Below are positions 8,325 through 17,429 of a DNA stretch of 64,000 nucleotides, piece by piece. The position numbers and the translations under genes are program-made. Source of the stretch: Legionella steelei (GTDB lineage: Bacteria; Pseudomonadota; Gammaproteobacteria; Legionellales; Legionellaceae); the NCBI RefSeq assembly GCF_001468005.1, contig NZ_LNYY01000019.1, forward strand, positions 342,445-406,444. Direction: 5' to 3'. Numbering within the stretch: the stretch's first letter is position 1; each line of letters begins with the position of its first letter. The notes beneath the pieces were generated by a model. The model was given only the letters and a program-made list of their open reading frames with translations. It did no database searches and was not told the origin of the DNA.

Positions 8325-9851
8325 ATGAGTTCAAGTAGTTGTAAGCATGCCAAAATTTCATTGTTTAGCGCAACAGCACTTTCTGCTACTGCCATGGTTG
8401 GCTCAGGATGGCTCTTTAGCGCTCAATTAAACGCTAAGATTGCCGGAAATTACTCATTTCTTGCATGGATTTTAGCGGCATTATTGGTAATGGCAGTGGG
8501 ATTGTGCCTTGCACAAGTTGCCTCAATTTTCCCAGTACGTGGTGCTACTGCTCGCTCGAGTGCATTATCACACAACAATATTTTTGGTATGCCGTTCGCT
8601 TTTGCTAACTGGTTTGGACTCATGGTAACAATTGGCACAGAAGCCCAAGCAACCACACAATATTTAGCAGCCACCATTAAAAGTGATACCTTGATGATGG
8701 GCAATGTCCTTACTATTTATGGTAAGTTATTTGCCCTGGGGATCTTAGTCATTTATTTATTAATTAATTACTTTGGTATTAAATTATTAACCAAAATTAA
8801 TAATACAATTACCGTAGTAAAAATTCTCAGCCCAATTTTTACGATTATTATTTTTTTGATTCTACATTTTGACAAGAGCAACTTTAGTTTAGACACCAAC
8901 ACACAATATGGAATTGGCTCAGCAATTACGGCAATTATTTCAGCTGGTTTAATCTATTCTTACAATGGGTTCCAATTGGCAGTAGCTTTTGCAAGCGAAA
9001 TGGAGAATCCAAAGAGGAATATTCCTTTATCAATCGTTCTTTCGATTGTTATCGTCATGTGTGTCTACATGTTACTCCAATTATCGTTTATGGGGGCTGT
9101 CCCTCATGAAATGTTAGGTAGTGGTTGGAGCAGCCTTAACTTTCATTCACCATTAATTAATTTAGCGATGTTGATGGGGGTTCATTTTTTAGCAATGATC
9201 TTGATTGCTGACAGCATTGTGAGTCCATCAGGCACAGGATACTCTTATTTGGGCGGTGCTTCACGGATGTTTTATGCTATGGCTAAAGAGGGGCAAATGC
9301 CAAGTCGGTCAATTACTAAATTACATCCTAAATATAATTTGTGTCGCCGTTCTTTGCTGATTAATTTTAGCTTAACTGCCATCTTTCTCTGGAATTCTGA
9401 TAGTTGGGCTTCACTCATGGTGATTGTTACTGGTTATCATTTAATTGGGTATATGGCCGCACCGATTAGCATGGGGGCAATTAAACCTAAAACCAGGATA
9501 TTTGGACTCATTGTTTTTTGTATCCTTGGTGTCATGATGAGTACTTTACCTGCGAATGATTTTCTAAAGATGAATTTGTCGATTTTAATTTTAATGGTAA
9601 TTTATGGCGGAATACAAATTACACGACGAATGAAAGCAAGTACCTTATTTGTATTATCAACACCATTCCTAACTTATTTGTGGCTAATTTATTTCTATCA
9701 AAATGTTTATTATATTCTTTTGATATCTGGTCTGTTTTATTTATTAATTACACATAAAGACTACGTTAAATTATGTAAGGAAACTCAATTTATCGCCAAT
9801 GATACTGATTTGGTTGCCAATGTAGGTGTTGGCCAGGGGCAACAAGCGTAG
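8325..9851 (+). CDS. APC-superfamily amino-acid permease
   Basis: A 508-residue polytopic protein with about 12 membrane segments. The first helix has TALSATAMVGSGWLF, the glycine-rich unwound segment of APC transporters, and SYNGFQLAVAFASEMENPKRNIP is the TM6 and following-loop signature. It probably imports an amino acid by proton symport across the inner membrane. Members with this start (SATAMVGSGWLFS) resemble the aspartate or glutamate symporter group, but the substrate is not readable. An AAGG precedes the ATG. It is a single gene ending in a hairpin shared with the convergent outer-membrane gene. Confidence 0.85.
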   Translation: MSSSSCKHAKISLFSATALSATAMVGSGWLFSAQLNAKIAGNYSFLAWILAALLVMAVGLCLAQVASIFPVRGATARSSALSHNNIFGMPFAFANWFGLMVTIGTEAQATTQYLAATIKSDTLMMGNVLTIYGKLFALGILVIYLLINYFGIKLLTKINNTITVVKILSPIFTIIIFLILHFDKSNFSLDTNTQYGIGSAITAIISAGLIYSYNGFQLAVAFASEMENPKRNIPLSIVLSIVIVMCVYMLLQLSFMGAVPHEMLGSGWSSLNFHSPLINLAMLMGVHFLAMILIADSIVSPSGTGYSYLGGASRMFYAMAKEGQMPSRSITKLHPKYNLCRRSLLINFSLTAIFLWNSDSWASLMVIVTGYHLIGYMAAPISMGAIKPKTRIFGLIVFCILGVMMSTLPANDFLKMNLSILILMVIYGGIQITRRMKASTLFVLSTPFLTYLWLIYFYQNVYYILLISGLFYLLITHKDYVKLCKETQFIANDTDLVANVGVGQGQQA

Positions 9852-9889
9852 GTATACAATTTTTGTTTGCTTCATGCACAACTAAAGAC

Positions 9890-9917
9890 CTGAGCGCATC
9901 GATGCATGAGCTCAGGC
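9890..9917. terminator. hairpin between convergent genes
   Basis: CCTGAGC at 9890-9896 pairs with GCTCAGG at 9911-9917, and the loop contains a further GCATCGATGC palindrome. It sits between the permease end (9851) and the convergent outer-membrane gene end (9925). A bidirectional terminator is plausible, although neither side has a long T-run. Confidence 0.4.
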
Positions 9918-9924
9918 CAGTGGT

Positions 9925-10806
9925 CTAACCGAAACGTTTATTTATGGAAAGACTCACAGATTGTACGGCTACTTCCTGAGATGGATTAATGTAGGATGTT
10001 CCAATTAGATGGTCAGGTCCTATTTGATTGGTAAACGGACTTACATACTTAACCGTATTTCTTCCCGTTCTAGCGTACGTATAATTCACATCTAAGAACC
10101 AAGATGGATCAATGAAATAGGTTAGACCTAATTGTCCTGCTCCTCCCCATTCCCACATGGATTGGGATAAATTAACTGGAGCACCACTAATATCAGTTCC
10201 TTGCATACCATTATAATCAGCATATCCAATTAAATGATAAATATTAGATTGCATCCCTAATAATACTGCACCACCCCCCAAATAAGCATGAATATGCTCG
10301 AAGGAATGTCCTAAAAATGCCAAGAAAAGCAGCTCATGATTCACACTAGTTTGTGCCGATTCTACAGCATAATTTCCGGTGAAGTCTGTGGTCACGCCGG
10401 TGATTTCGTTATAGTTTGAACCCGCCTGAGCGATAGTCATATTGTAATCAGCGAAATGAGCATCTAAGAAATCATAGCTGAATTTAGCTCCCCAAAAATT
10501 AGGGCTTCCAGCAAAATGTTGAAAATAACCTGCTTGCGCATGAGGAGAAAATATATTTACGGTTTGATAAAAAGGATTAGAAAATCCTTCTGCGGATCCG
10601 GTACTTGTCAAAATCGGGCCCAAATAAGCGTCATTAACTCCTTTTCCCCAAATCTTTTGATTATCAAGGCTTGCGGAGTTATAGTTTCCACCGATACCCA
10701 CAAAAAAGCCCTTATCTACAACCGGGGCAGTAGGACCCATACTCCCAGCAAACACCGAACTAGAAAGTACTAGAGTACTGAGTCCTGCATAAAATCGTTT
10801 AGTCAT
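9925..10806 (-). CDS. outer-membrane beta-barrel protein
   Basis: A 293-residue protein with a Sec signal peptide (MTKRFYAGLSTLVLSSSVFA, cleavage before GSMGP). It is followed by alternating amphipathic strands rich in Gly, Tyr and Asn and ends in a Phe-Gly pair after SLSINKRFG, as expected of an outer-membrane barrel. The layout (GFFVGIGGNYNSASL early, AYLGGGAVLLG in the middle, a WFLDVNYTYAR strand late) fits the OmpA-like or Lom-like eight-stranded barrels that are numerous in Legionella. It may serve as a surface or porin protein. It is expressed alone, with a long AT-rich upstream region. Confidence 0.8.
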   Translation of the reverse strand: MTKRFYAGLSTLVLSSSVFAGSMGPTAPVVDKGFFVGIGGNYNSASLDNQKIWGKGVNDAYLGPILTSTGSAEGFSNPFYQTVNIFSPHAQAGYFQHFAGSPNFWGAKFSYDFLDAHFADYNMTIAQAGSNYNEITGVTTDFTGNYAVESAQTSVNHELLFLAFLGHSFEHIHAYLGGGAVLLGMQSNIYHLIGYADYNGMQGTDISGAPVNLSQSMWEWGGAGQLGLTYFIDPSWFLDVNYTYARTGRNTVKYVSPFTNQIGPDHLIGTSYINPSQEVAVQSVSLSINKRFG

Positions 10807-11028
10807 AAAATATCCGTATAAATAAAGTGAACGTTAAATATAGCAAGGTCAATGATGTATTGACATCTTGTTTGACTATACTAGCCTAAATTTATCTTCA
10901 GGCAAAGAATCTAAAAGAATAAATAATGAAGTAAATTCAAGGTAGTTATGTATTTTATGTATGGGGTCTGTAGACAATTATTTTACGTCTGATCAAGAGT
11001 GGTTCGTACTGAATATGCAAAATTAAAT
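10807..11028. other. intergenic stretch upstream of divergent genes
   Basis: This is most of a 337-base gap between the outer-membrane gene and the DUF423 gene. It is AT-rich with scattered TTGACA-like hexamers, but no confidently spaced promoter was found for the minus-strand gene. No RNA or remnant was seen. Confidence 0.35.
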
Positions 11029-11058
11029 TTCATATTTGTCTTACAAAAAACCTATAAT
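11029..11058 (+). promoter_or_regulatory. candidate sigma-70 promoter of DUF423 gene
   Basis: TTCATA at 11029-11034 is followed after 18 bases by a perfect TATAAT at 11053-11058. It would give a leader of about 80 bases before the ATG at 11144. Confidence 0.35.
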
Positions 11059-11143
11059 GAGGTACAAATATGCGTTACGCTAGCGCTCAGAGAGCTGATA
11101 TATCACACTGAGAGCACGTATTTAATTTCTTTGAGAAGAACAT

Positions 11144-11587
11144 ATGAACACATCGAAACGTTTTATTGCAATTGGGGCCTTATCCGCAATGATTGCGACA
11201 ATGTTGGGTGCATTTGCTGCACATAGTTTGAAATCACAGTTTAGTGATCTCCAGATGGAAATTTTTAAAACAGGAATTTTTTATCAAATGATACATAGTT
11301 TGGCGTTATTATTTGATGGGTTCCTTCTTTTGCACATTAATAACCGATTAATAAAAAGTTCAGGATGGCTCTTTTTGGTAGGTATTTGTTTTTTTTCTGG
11401 AAGTTTATATTTAATGAGTTTTTTTGCAATAAAAGCCTTAGGTATGGCCACACCACTTGGTGGCCTATGTTTTATTTTTGGTTGGTTTTTATTGGCTATT
11501 GGAGTTTACAGGGCGAGCAATGTTGAGAAGCCTCAACACACTGTGAAAGGTGTGCACGCGATTAATTTGAAAGTGCACCGCAATTAA
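11144..11587 (+). CDS. DUF423 (YgdD-like) membrane protein
   Basis: A 147-residue inner-membrane protein with four hydrophobic helices. The block AIGALSAMIATMLGAFAAHSLK near the N-terminus and MATPLGGLCFIFGW near the end are the conserved parts of the DUF423 family (E. coli YgdD). GAGAAG lies just before the ATG. The biochemical role of the family is not established. A hydrophilic tail of about 25 residues (KPQHTVKGVHAINL) is longer than usual. It lies immediately upstream of a broken hydrolase gene. Confidence 0.85.
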   Translation: MNTSKRFIAIGALSAMIATMLGAFAAHSLKSQFSDLQMEIFKTGIFYQMIHSLALLFDGFLLLHINNRLIKSSGWLFLVGICFFSGSLYLMSFFAIKALGMATPLGGLCFIFGWFLLAIGVYRASNVEKPQHTVKGVHAINLKVHRN

Positions 11588-11642
11588 AATATGCTTTTCT
11601 CTTTTAGAGTGAAATATATCTGATATATCACAGGAGACGTAT

Positions 11643-12741
11643 ATGAGGTATTTGGGGGGGAATTTTCATTTTGGTTTTGAACCTGCTTATTCCAAGCTTG
11701 GCTTATGCAAAACTGATTTGGCAAGAAACGCAAATTCCGATTAATACCAAAAATTGACCAGTAAAACTTGAAGCTTTATTGGTCTTTGCTGATGATCAAG
11801 CCAAACATCCTCTAGCCCTTATTAGTCATGGTTCTCCACGCAGCGCAAAAGATCGCCCTTATATGACGGCACTTTCTTATTTACCCATAGCTTATGAATT
11901 TGCACGACGTGGTTATTCTGTTGCTGTGGTATTAAGAAGGGGCTATGGTAGCTCAGGAGGAGGGTGGGCTGAAAGTTTTGATTCATGTAATAATCCTAAT
12001 TATATGAAAGCAGCGCGATCTGCAGCAGAAGACTTACATGGAGCAGTGGACTATTTAGGGACATTAAAACAATTTGATACGAACAAGTTCATTGCGGTGG
12101 GCGTTTCCGCGGGTGGCTTTGCTTCCATTGCACTTACTGCACTTAATCCTCCAGCAGGATTAAAGGCAGCCATTAGTTTTGCAGGTGGGCGTGGTTCGCA
12201 GTCTGATGATAATGTATGTAATGCAAATGCTCTTATTACAACATTTGCTCAATTTGGTAAGACCTCAAGAGTTCCTACGTTATGGGTCTATGCACAAAAC
12301 GATCATTTTTTTAATCCGGATCTGGCGAAAAAGTTATTTCATGCGTTTACTGGCGTCGGTGGGAATGCGTTTTTTATTCAAGCAAATCCATTTGGGAAGG
12401 AAGGTCACTATTTATTCTCGAAAGCTGGTATTCCTCAATGGGCGCCTATGGTAGATAATTTTTTAAAAAACAATAAATTAGCCTTAGTTGATACACTGCT
12501 TCCATTGCCTGTTTCTTCATTAAAAACACCAAATTACTTATCAAGCAGTGTCAAACAGACATTTTCCACCTACAAAAAGGCTGCACCACATAAAGCATTT
12601 GCTGTTTCTGAATGCGGCGCATATGGTTGGCGCTCAAGTCAACGTACGCAAGAGTTAGCAGAGAAAATTGCTTTAGGTACCTGTAAACAATACGGTGCGG
12701 AAGAATGCAAATTAATTGCGGTCGATGAGGAGCTAGTTTAA
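11643..12741 (+). pseudogene. secreted alpha/beta hydrolase, interrupted
   Basis: The coding trace runs from ATG 11643 through a signal-peptide-like stretch (ILVLNLLIPSLAYA) to a dienelactone-hydrolase-like domain. Nucleophile elbow GVSAGG, acid NDHFF and EGHYLF histidine are all intact downstream. Two lesions separate the start from the body. A run of eight G at 11654-11661 puts the ATG out of frame with the signal peptide, and an in-frame TGA lies at 11756-11758 (KN-stop-PVKLEA). A frame of about 320 codons could restart at TTG 11779 but would lack export. The C-terminal 50 residues (FAVSECGAYGW, then CKQYGAEECKL) resemble a DUF4189 module. It is either a pseudogene or, for the G-run, a phase-variable gene. 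Confidence 0.6.
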
Positions 12742-12744
12742 TCC

Positions 12745-12770
12745 CCCGTATTACTTTGCATTAATACGGG
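12745..12770. repeat. CCCGTATTA hairpin, copy 1
   Basis: CCCGTATTA at 12745-12753 pairs perfectly with TAATACGGG at 12762-12770 around an eight-base loop. It is placed directly after the hydrolase stop. Copies 2 and 3 lie at 15727 and 17357, so it is a dispersed element that may also act as a terminator. Confidence 0.6.
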
Positions 12771-12889
12771 CTATTCTAGCCTTTGCCGCATTATGATCAT
12801 TTTTATCGATACACTCCATCTCAGAATATAAGCCCAGAATTGTGCTATATATTAACAATAGGCCACTGTTTGGTCGTCATATCAATATG

Positions 12890-15700
12890 CCCTCATTACC
12901 TCAAGAAGTTTTAATAGAAAAGGCGAGTAAATGGCAAAGCCGTTTTATAGGAAATACCGCCAGTTTTAACAAAGAAGTAACAAACGAAGGCGTCTGCCTC
13001 GGATTAAGTGTTTGGCGTTTGTATTGCACGTTAACTGGAAAATATGAGCAATATGAACAGTTATTAAAGCTTATTTATAATTCAGACCCACTCGCAGAAG
13101 ATATTAGTCCTGAACTTCATCAAGCTTATGAAACATTTATTCAAAATACGCTTTGGTTGCATCGACTCTTGGCTGTTGAAGCAGGCACAACACAGGATCG
13201 TATGGAAGGCGCTTTAGAGGCTTTATTTAAACGAAAAGGAGAGCCCTTTCCGCTGACCTATCATCAACAATTTGCAGGTATTATTACTGTAGGCGAACTC
13301 AAGTCAACGCTTGCAACCTATTTAAAGATTGATCCAAGCCAACAACACGGCGTGGGATTTACGTTGAGCGGCCATGGACACTCCATATCAATAACCCGAG
13401 TTGGAAACCGAATTGAAGTGATCGATCCTGCGGATGGCAAGCTATGGGGTATTGATCTCCCTGAAAATGGAACGCCTGAAACCAATGCAGCAGCACTGAC
13501 ATCGGCAATAAATAAAATGTATGACCAAGTGCTTCATGGTGCTTTGCATTTTGATGAACCGAAATTTCAAGGTACTTATCACGGTATCCGCATGCATGTG
13601 TATTCTCGACTACATAATCCAAGTCCTGAGGTATTACCGACTATATATCCTTCTAAAACGGAACTAGTCACCGCAATCTATGAAAAAAGAAAGGACACCC
13701 TTGATAAACAAGATGGAGTTACAAAGCTCGATGCATTAGCTTATGCAGTGCAAAATGGTGATAGAGAGTTAGTACAATATCTCGAGCGAACTTTAGGAGA
13801 GGCAAAGCTTGCCGCGTGCAAAGAACGGGCATTTAAATCAGCAGTCTCATCAGGACAGCTTGAATATGTAACACGTTACTATAAAAAAGAGTATGTAGAC
13901 CATACAGTACTAGATAATGCATTCACCAGTGGCAACAAACAAATAATAGGTTTTCTGCTTGAAAAAGGACACCGCTTAGTAAAAGCCGGTTTTAACTATG
14001 CTCTTCTTAACGCAGCTCGTTTAGACCAGGGTTATACGTTTAATCTTCTTTTAGAATACTATGATAAATTTCACAAAGAGCAACCTGATTTAATTGATCC
14101 TGCCGAATTAAACTACTCTGGTAAGTTTCATAAAATCGCTACCCCATTATTGAATATTGCTGCGCAAAACAATAGTGTTGAAGTGATGCGCATGTTATTA
14201 GCAAGAAATGTTAATTTAACATTAACCGATGAGTTAGGTCGAAATTGCTTACATTATCTTTCGCTTCATCAACCTGAACTTTTTATTGCGATTGCATCGC
14301 GTAATCCAGCATTACTTTTTGTACCGGATAAAAAAGGTGCGCGTCCGATTCATCGATTGTATCAAGAGGGGGATGCGTTAAGTGAAAAAATTTGTCCATT
14401 ACTCATCAAAGCAGGGCAATGGCATGAAGCTTATATCTTAGCACTAAAAACGAACAATCAACGCATTATAAATTTGGTATTTCAAGTTGAAGACCTAGAT
14501 TCTAATCTATTTTTTAAAACAAGTACCATCGCTTCGTTACCATGGGAGGCATTGGCAAAAAAACCGGAGTTATTTGAGCTTGTTGCGAAAAAAGTGGATA
14601 TCAAAAAGTTAGGTAAAGAAGAGCTAGTTGAATATTATGTACTTGCTTTACATCATAAAAAAATGGACCTTTGTAAAGAAATTAGTGGTCATATTATTGA
14701 TAAAAGTGATCTTTTACTCAAAAGCCCACGCAGTAACACAAATCCTTCAGTCTTTTTTGAAAATGATGAAACTACTTATAATCAGCTAATAAGCCCTATG
14801 GATTTGGATGCTTTAAAACCCGTGGCATTAAATCAAGCGTATAAACTAGCATTGTTGCATCATAACCAAGATGTTTATCGGAAGTGTATCAAAAAATTAA
14901 AAGAAGATTCCGCTTTTCTCGAGCGTACCGATGATCTTGATTTATGTTACCAAAGAAAAAATAACGCTTTATTTAAGGAATTATTTTCAATAAAAAAAGT
15001 GAGTGAAGAATGGTGCAAAACAGCCTTTATCAAATCATTACATGAGAATAATTATGAGGTAGCGAGTGCTATCCTACAAAAGTTCCCTCAATTGGTCGAT
15101 GCGCAAATAGATAATATTAACGGCGTACCCCAATATCCTTTGTGGGTTGCCATTCATCAGGAAAATAAGGCACGCTGTCAATTTTTATTGACTCATAATG
15201 TAGATCCTTACATAAAAAGACTTAGTAGTACGTTAATGCTCGAGGCACAAAGACGTGAACCGTTAAAAGAACTATTTGTTTCCTATGATACGCATATTAA
15301 GAGTATGAAGAATCAGTGTGCGGAGGTGCTGGAGCAAATGCATGGATATAAGAAATGGAAGTTAACCAAAAAATACGGGCTTTTTGGTGACTTTACTGAT
15401 GCCATGCTCTTACCAATTAGGGGTAAATCGGTATACATTCCCAAGGGGGTAAATGACATTGTGCAGAATGTCTTAGCCATTATAAACGCAGAACCCAAAA
15501 TTTCAGTATTGAAAGAACAAGTAGAGAGGCTAACTAAGAGCATTCATGCAGTACCAGATACGATATTACCTGCAGATTTAAAATTAAAATTACTTAATAC
15601 GCTTAATCCTGTAGAAGCAACGTCTGCACATAAAGAGTCGCTTCAGGAAATGAGAAGGGGGGCCGACAAACAAGATGGTGCAGCGATAAGTGCCCCCTAA
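12890..15700 (+). CDS. YopT-like cysteine protease fold plus ankyrin repeats, candidate effector
   Basis: 936 residues from ATG 12890; the frame is open to a GTG at 12842 and neither has a clear ribosome site. Residues 1-260 resemble C58/YopT proteases: Cys36 in EGVCLGLSVW, His162 in GHGHSISI and Asp179 in VIDPADG. The spacings (126 and 17) are close to YopT's 119 and 16. Residues from about 265 to 850 are divergent ankyrin-like helix pairs (ALAYAVQNGDRELVQYL, PLLNIAAQNNSVEVMRMLL, PLWVAIHQENKARCQFLL). There is no signal peptide. Legionella has ankyrin effectors with protease-like folds (LegA7 is one I recall). A translocated host-directed protease is the likely role; target unknown. It is convergent with the 15774 gene. 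Confidence 0.75.
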   Translation, partial: PSLPQEVLIEKASKWQSRFIGNTASFNKEVTNEGVCLGLSVWRLYCTLTGKYEQYEQLLKLIYNSDPLAEDISPELHQAYETFIQNTLWLHRLLAVEAGTTQDRMEGALEALFKRKGEPFPLTYHQQFAGIITVGELKSTLATYLKIDPSQQHGVGFTLSGHGHSISITRVGNRIEVIDPADGKLWGIDLPENGTPETNAAALTSAINKMYDQVLHGALHFDEPKFQGTYHGIRMHVYSRLHNPSPEVLPTIYPSKTELVTAIYEKRKDTLDKQDGVTKLDALAYAVQNGDRELVQYLERTLGEAKLAACKERAFKSAVSSGQLEYVTRYYKKEYVDHTVLDNAFTSGNKQIIGFLLEKGHRLVKAGFNYALLNAARLDQGYTFNLLLEYYDKFHKEQPDLIDPAELNYSGKFHKIATPLLNIAAQNNSVEVMRMLLARNVNLTLTDELGRNCLHYLSLHQPELFIAIASRNPALLFVPDKKGARPIHRLYQEGDALSEKICPLLIKAGQWHEAYILALKTNNQRIINLVFQVEDLDSNLFFKTSTIASLPWEALAKKPELFELVAKKVDIKKLGKEELVEYYVLALHHKKMDLCKEISGHIIDKSDLLLKSPRSNTNPSVFFENDETTYNQLISPMDLDALKPVALNQAYKLALLHHNQDVYRKCIKKLKEDSAFLERTDDLDLCYQRKNNALFKELFSIKKVSEEWCKTAFIKSLHENNYEVASAILQKFPQLVDAQIDNINGVPQYPLWVAIHQENKARCQFLLTHNVDPYIKRLSSTLMLEAQRREPLKELFVSYDTHIKSMKNQCAEVLEQMHGYKKWKLTKKYGLFGDFTDAMLLPIRGKSVYIPKGVNDIVQNVLAIINAEPKISVLKEQVERLTKSIHAVPDTILPADLKLKLLNTLNPVEATSAHKESLQEMRRGADKQDGAAISAP

Positions 15701-15726
15701 TGGACTCGATTTCGATATACACATAG

Positions 15727-15752
15727 CCCGTATTAGCACAGTGTAATATGGG
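15727..15752. repeat. CCCGTATTA hairpin, copy 2
   Basis: CCCGTATTA pairs with TAATATGGG (one G-U pair) around GCACAGTG, between the two convergent candidate effector genes. The G-U pair keeps the fold while the sequence has drifted, which is consistent with a selected hairpin. Confidence 0.5.
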
Positions 15753-15773
15753 GTTTAGATATCATGAAGCAAA

Positions 15774-16769
15774 TTACACTACTTTCATTGCAGACGCACA
15801 CGGGGCAGAATCATGCTCTAAAACTTTAGAGGGTACAATTCTTTTTACTTTAAAAGGTCGTGATGCACCATACTTAATTTCTTCTAAGGGTTCACTGAAC
15901 ACTATATCTTTTACAAATACGGGTGCCAGTTCGGGGGGCGAGACTTTCATTTCGGGTAGATTGAGTGCTTTTTTTAAAACGGCTTTTTTACGTATGAGCA
16001 AATTAGCCCATTGTTCTAATAATTTTTTATTATCAGAAGGCAATAGCCCCAAATATTCCTCACGGATAATCAGTTTTTTGATGTGTGCATCGTCTAAACT
16101 GGCAAATTTTGCCAATTCAGATTTAAGTTTTTCTTTATCAATATCATGAAAAAATTCACTGAAATGTAAATTTCCAATTATATTTTGAGGATTATTACAT
16201 ACTTTGCTGAATGAAAAGGGGGCATAGATTAAAGGATTATCTAATGATAAATTGGCTGCAAACTTAAGTAGAGCACTATCAATATCTGCTGAATCGAATA
16301 TGGAATCACCTGGATCTATTTTTATGATTTGATGTTTGCTCGAACACTTAATGAGTCCTATATTACGCATTGCAGAACCAAGCACATCCATATCGTCTAG
16401 AATAATCGCGGCAGCAAGCAGCGCTTCTTTTCCACAAATTGATAAATCACTTTCCACTTTCTTATACGCAGCAACACAGTCATCGACTTTACTCTGTTGA
16501 TTGATTTCTTCTAATGCTTTTTTATTACTAAACCATTCAACCAGATCCTTATAACCAGGTATAACTTTTGAGAATAAACCCAGTTGCTTTTGATAATAGC
16601 CAATATATAAATTGGCAGTATGTACTCGAAATACTTGATAAATTGAGTTAGCAATATGATCGCGAATGGCATTGATTGCTGTAAGTTGTTCAAGTCCTTT
16701 TTTTAGCTTGATTATATAATACTCTTCAGCATCAACATCTGACCAAAAAGAATATTTTGCCTTAGCCAT
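15774..16769 (-). CDS. compact PI3/4-kinase-like protein, candidate effector
   Basis: A 331-residue soluble protein. The centre has DDMDVLGSAMRNIGLI followed 9-10 residues later by KIDPGDS. This is the order of a PI3/PI4-kinase or actin-fragmin-kinase catalytic loop (D-x-x-x-N-I) and a DFG-equivalent (IDFG/IDPG). Upstream, EYYIIKLKKG and an AIRDHIANSIYQVF helix could supply the ATP-site Lys and its Glu partner, with little room for a glycine loop, so the N-terminus is short. The C-terminal third is helical and Lys-rich. The assignment is by motif only and could be wrong; several Legionella effectors have this fold. It is convergent with the protease-ankyrin gene. Confidence 0.6.
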   Translation of the reverse strand: MAKAKYSFWSDVDAEEYYIIKLKKGLEQLTAINAIRDHIANSIYQVFRVHTANLYIGYYQKQLGLFSKVIPGYKDLVEWFSNKKALEEINQQSKVDDCVAAYKKVESDLSICGKEALLAAAIILDDMDVLGSAMRNIGLIKCSSKHQIIKIDPGDSIFDSADIDSALLKFAANLSLDNPLIYAPFSFSKVCNNPQNIIGNLHFSEFFHDIDKEKLKSELAKFASLDDAHIKKLIIREEYLGLLPSDNKKLLEQWANLLIRKKAVLKKALNLPEMKVSPPELAPVFVKDIVFSEPLEEIKYGASRPFKVKRIVPSKVLEHDSAPCASAMKVV

Positions 16770-16966
16770 AGCGTTCCCACGTAGTAATTATGTAAGTTTC
16801 TATGGTGAGGAATATTCTTTAAAATGGCAACTATTTGGTGATGAAAAGAGGAATTTGCATTAGAGAAAGACATGACTTAATAAAACCTTAATGTTTGTTG
16901 ACTAAAATATGATCACACCAACCAATATCAGGTCAATCCTGGTGTTAACGTTATTAAGGAAGCTGT

Positions 16967-17326
16967 GTGATTAAAATTATGTCCCTTTCTCTTTTTATTA
17001 TCATTGGATTGTTCTGTTCGCAATCAAATGCATCACAAAAAACAATTAAACTGAATCCAAATGAAACGAAGTCACTTGCAAACAATACGCTATGGACTCT
17101 AAATGCCACATGTGTTGTTCAAAGTACCCATCTAAATAAAAGCAAAATTAAAATTAATGTAGTCAAAAATTGTGGCTCTGTTAATGGAAAAAAATTGTCT
17201 ACAGGGCAAGGAACTTTAATCAAGGTTAAAAATAACAGCAGTGTCTCTGTCACAGCGGAACCTGGCACGCAAATCAATCTTATCAATTTAGGAACAGACG
17301 ATCTGCAAGCAGTGTGTTCTACTTAA
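16967..17326 (+). CDS. small periplasmic protein
   Basis: A 119-residue protein with signal peptide MSLSLFIIIGLFCSQSNA. The start is taken as GTG 16967 because AAGGAAG lies about six bases before it, whereas the next ATG (16979) is too far from it. The mature part is mainly beta and Thr/Asn/Lys-rich, with three Cys residues (TCVVQ, KNCGS, and the end AVCST). No family is recognised. It is a single gene followed by a palindromic repeat. Confidence 0.7.
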   Translation: MIKIMSLSLFIIIGLFCSQSNASQKTIKLNPNETKSLANNTLWTLNATCVVQSTHLNKSKIKINVVKNCGSVNGKKLSTGQGTLIKVKNNSSVSVTAEPGTQINLINLGTDDLQAVCST

Positions 17327-17356
17327 ATATGAAGATATAATCAAAATCAAAACTTT

Positions 17357-17386
17357 AGCCCATATTAGTGCCACGTAATACGGGCT
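17357..17386. repeat. CCCGTATTA hairpin, copy 3
   Basis: AGCCCATATTA pairs with TAATACGGGCT (one A-C mismatch) around GTGCCACG, between the small periplasmic gene and the dsbD operon. Same family as 12745 and 15727. Confidence 0.5.
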
Positions 17387-17429
17387 GTCGTAGTTGATTT
17401 CTTTATATTCTTTATGCTATGGTGGGTAA

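Noticed and set aside
10999-11226. 75-codon frame upstream of the DUF423 gene
   Set aside because: It overlaps the DUF423 start in another frame and contains the better-supported promoter.
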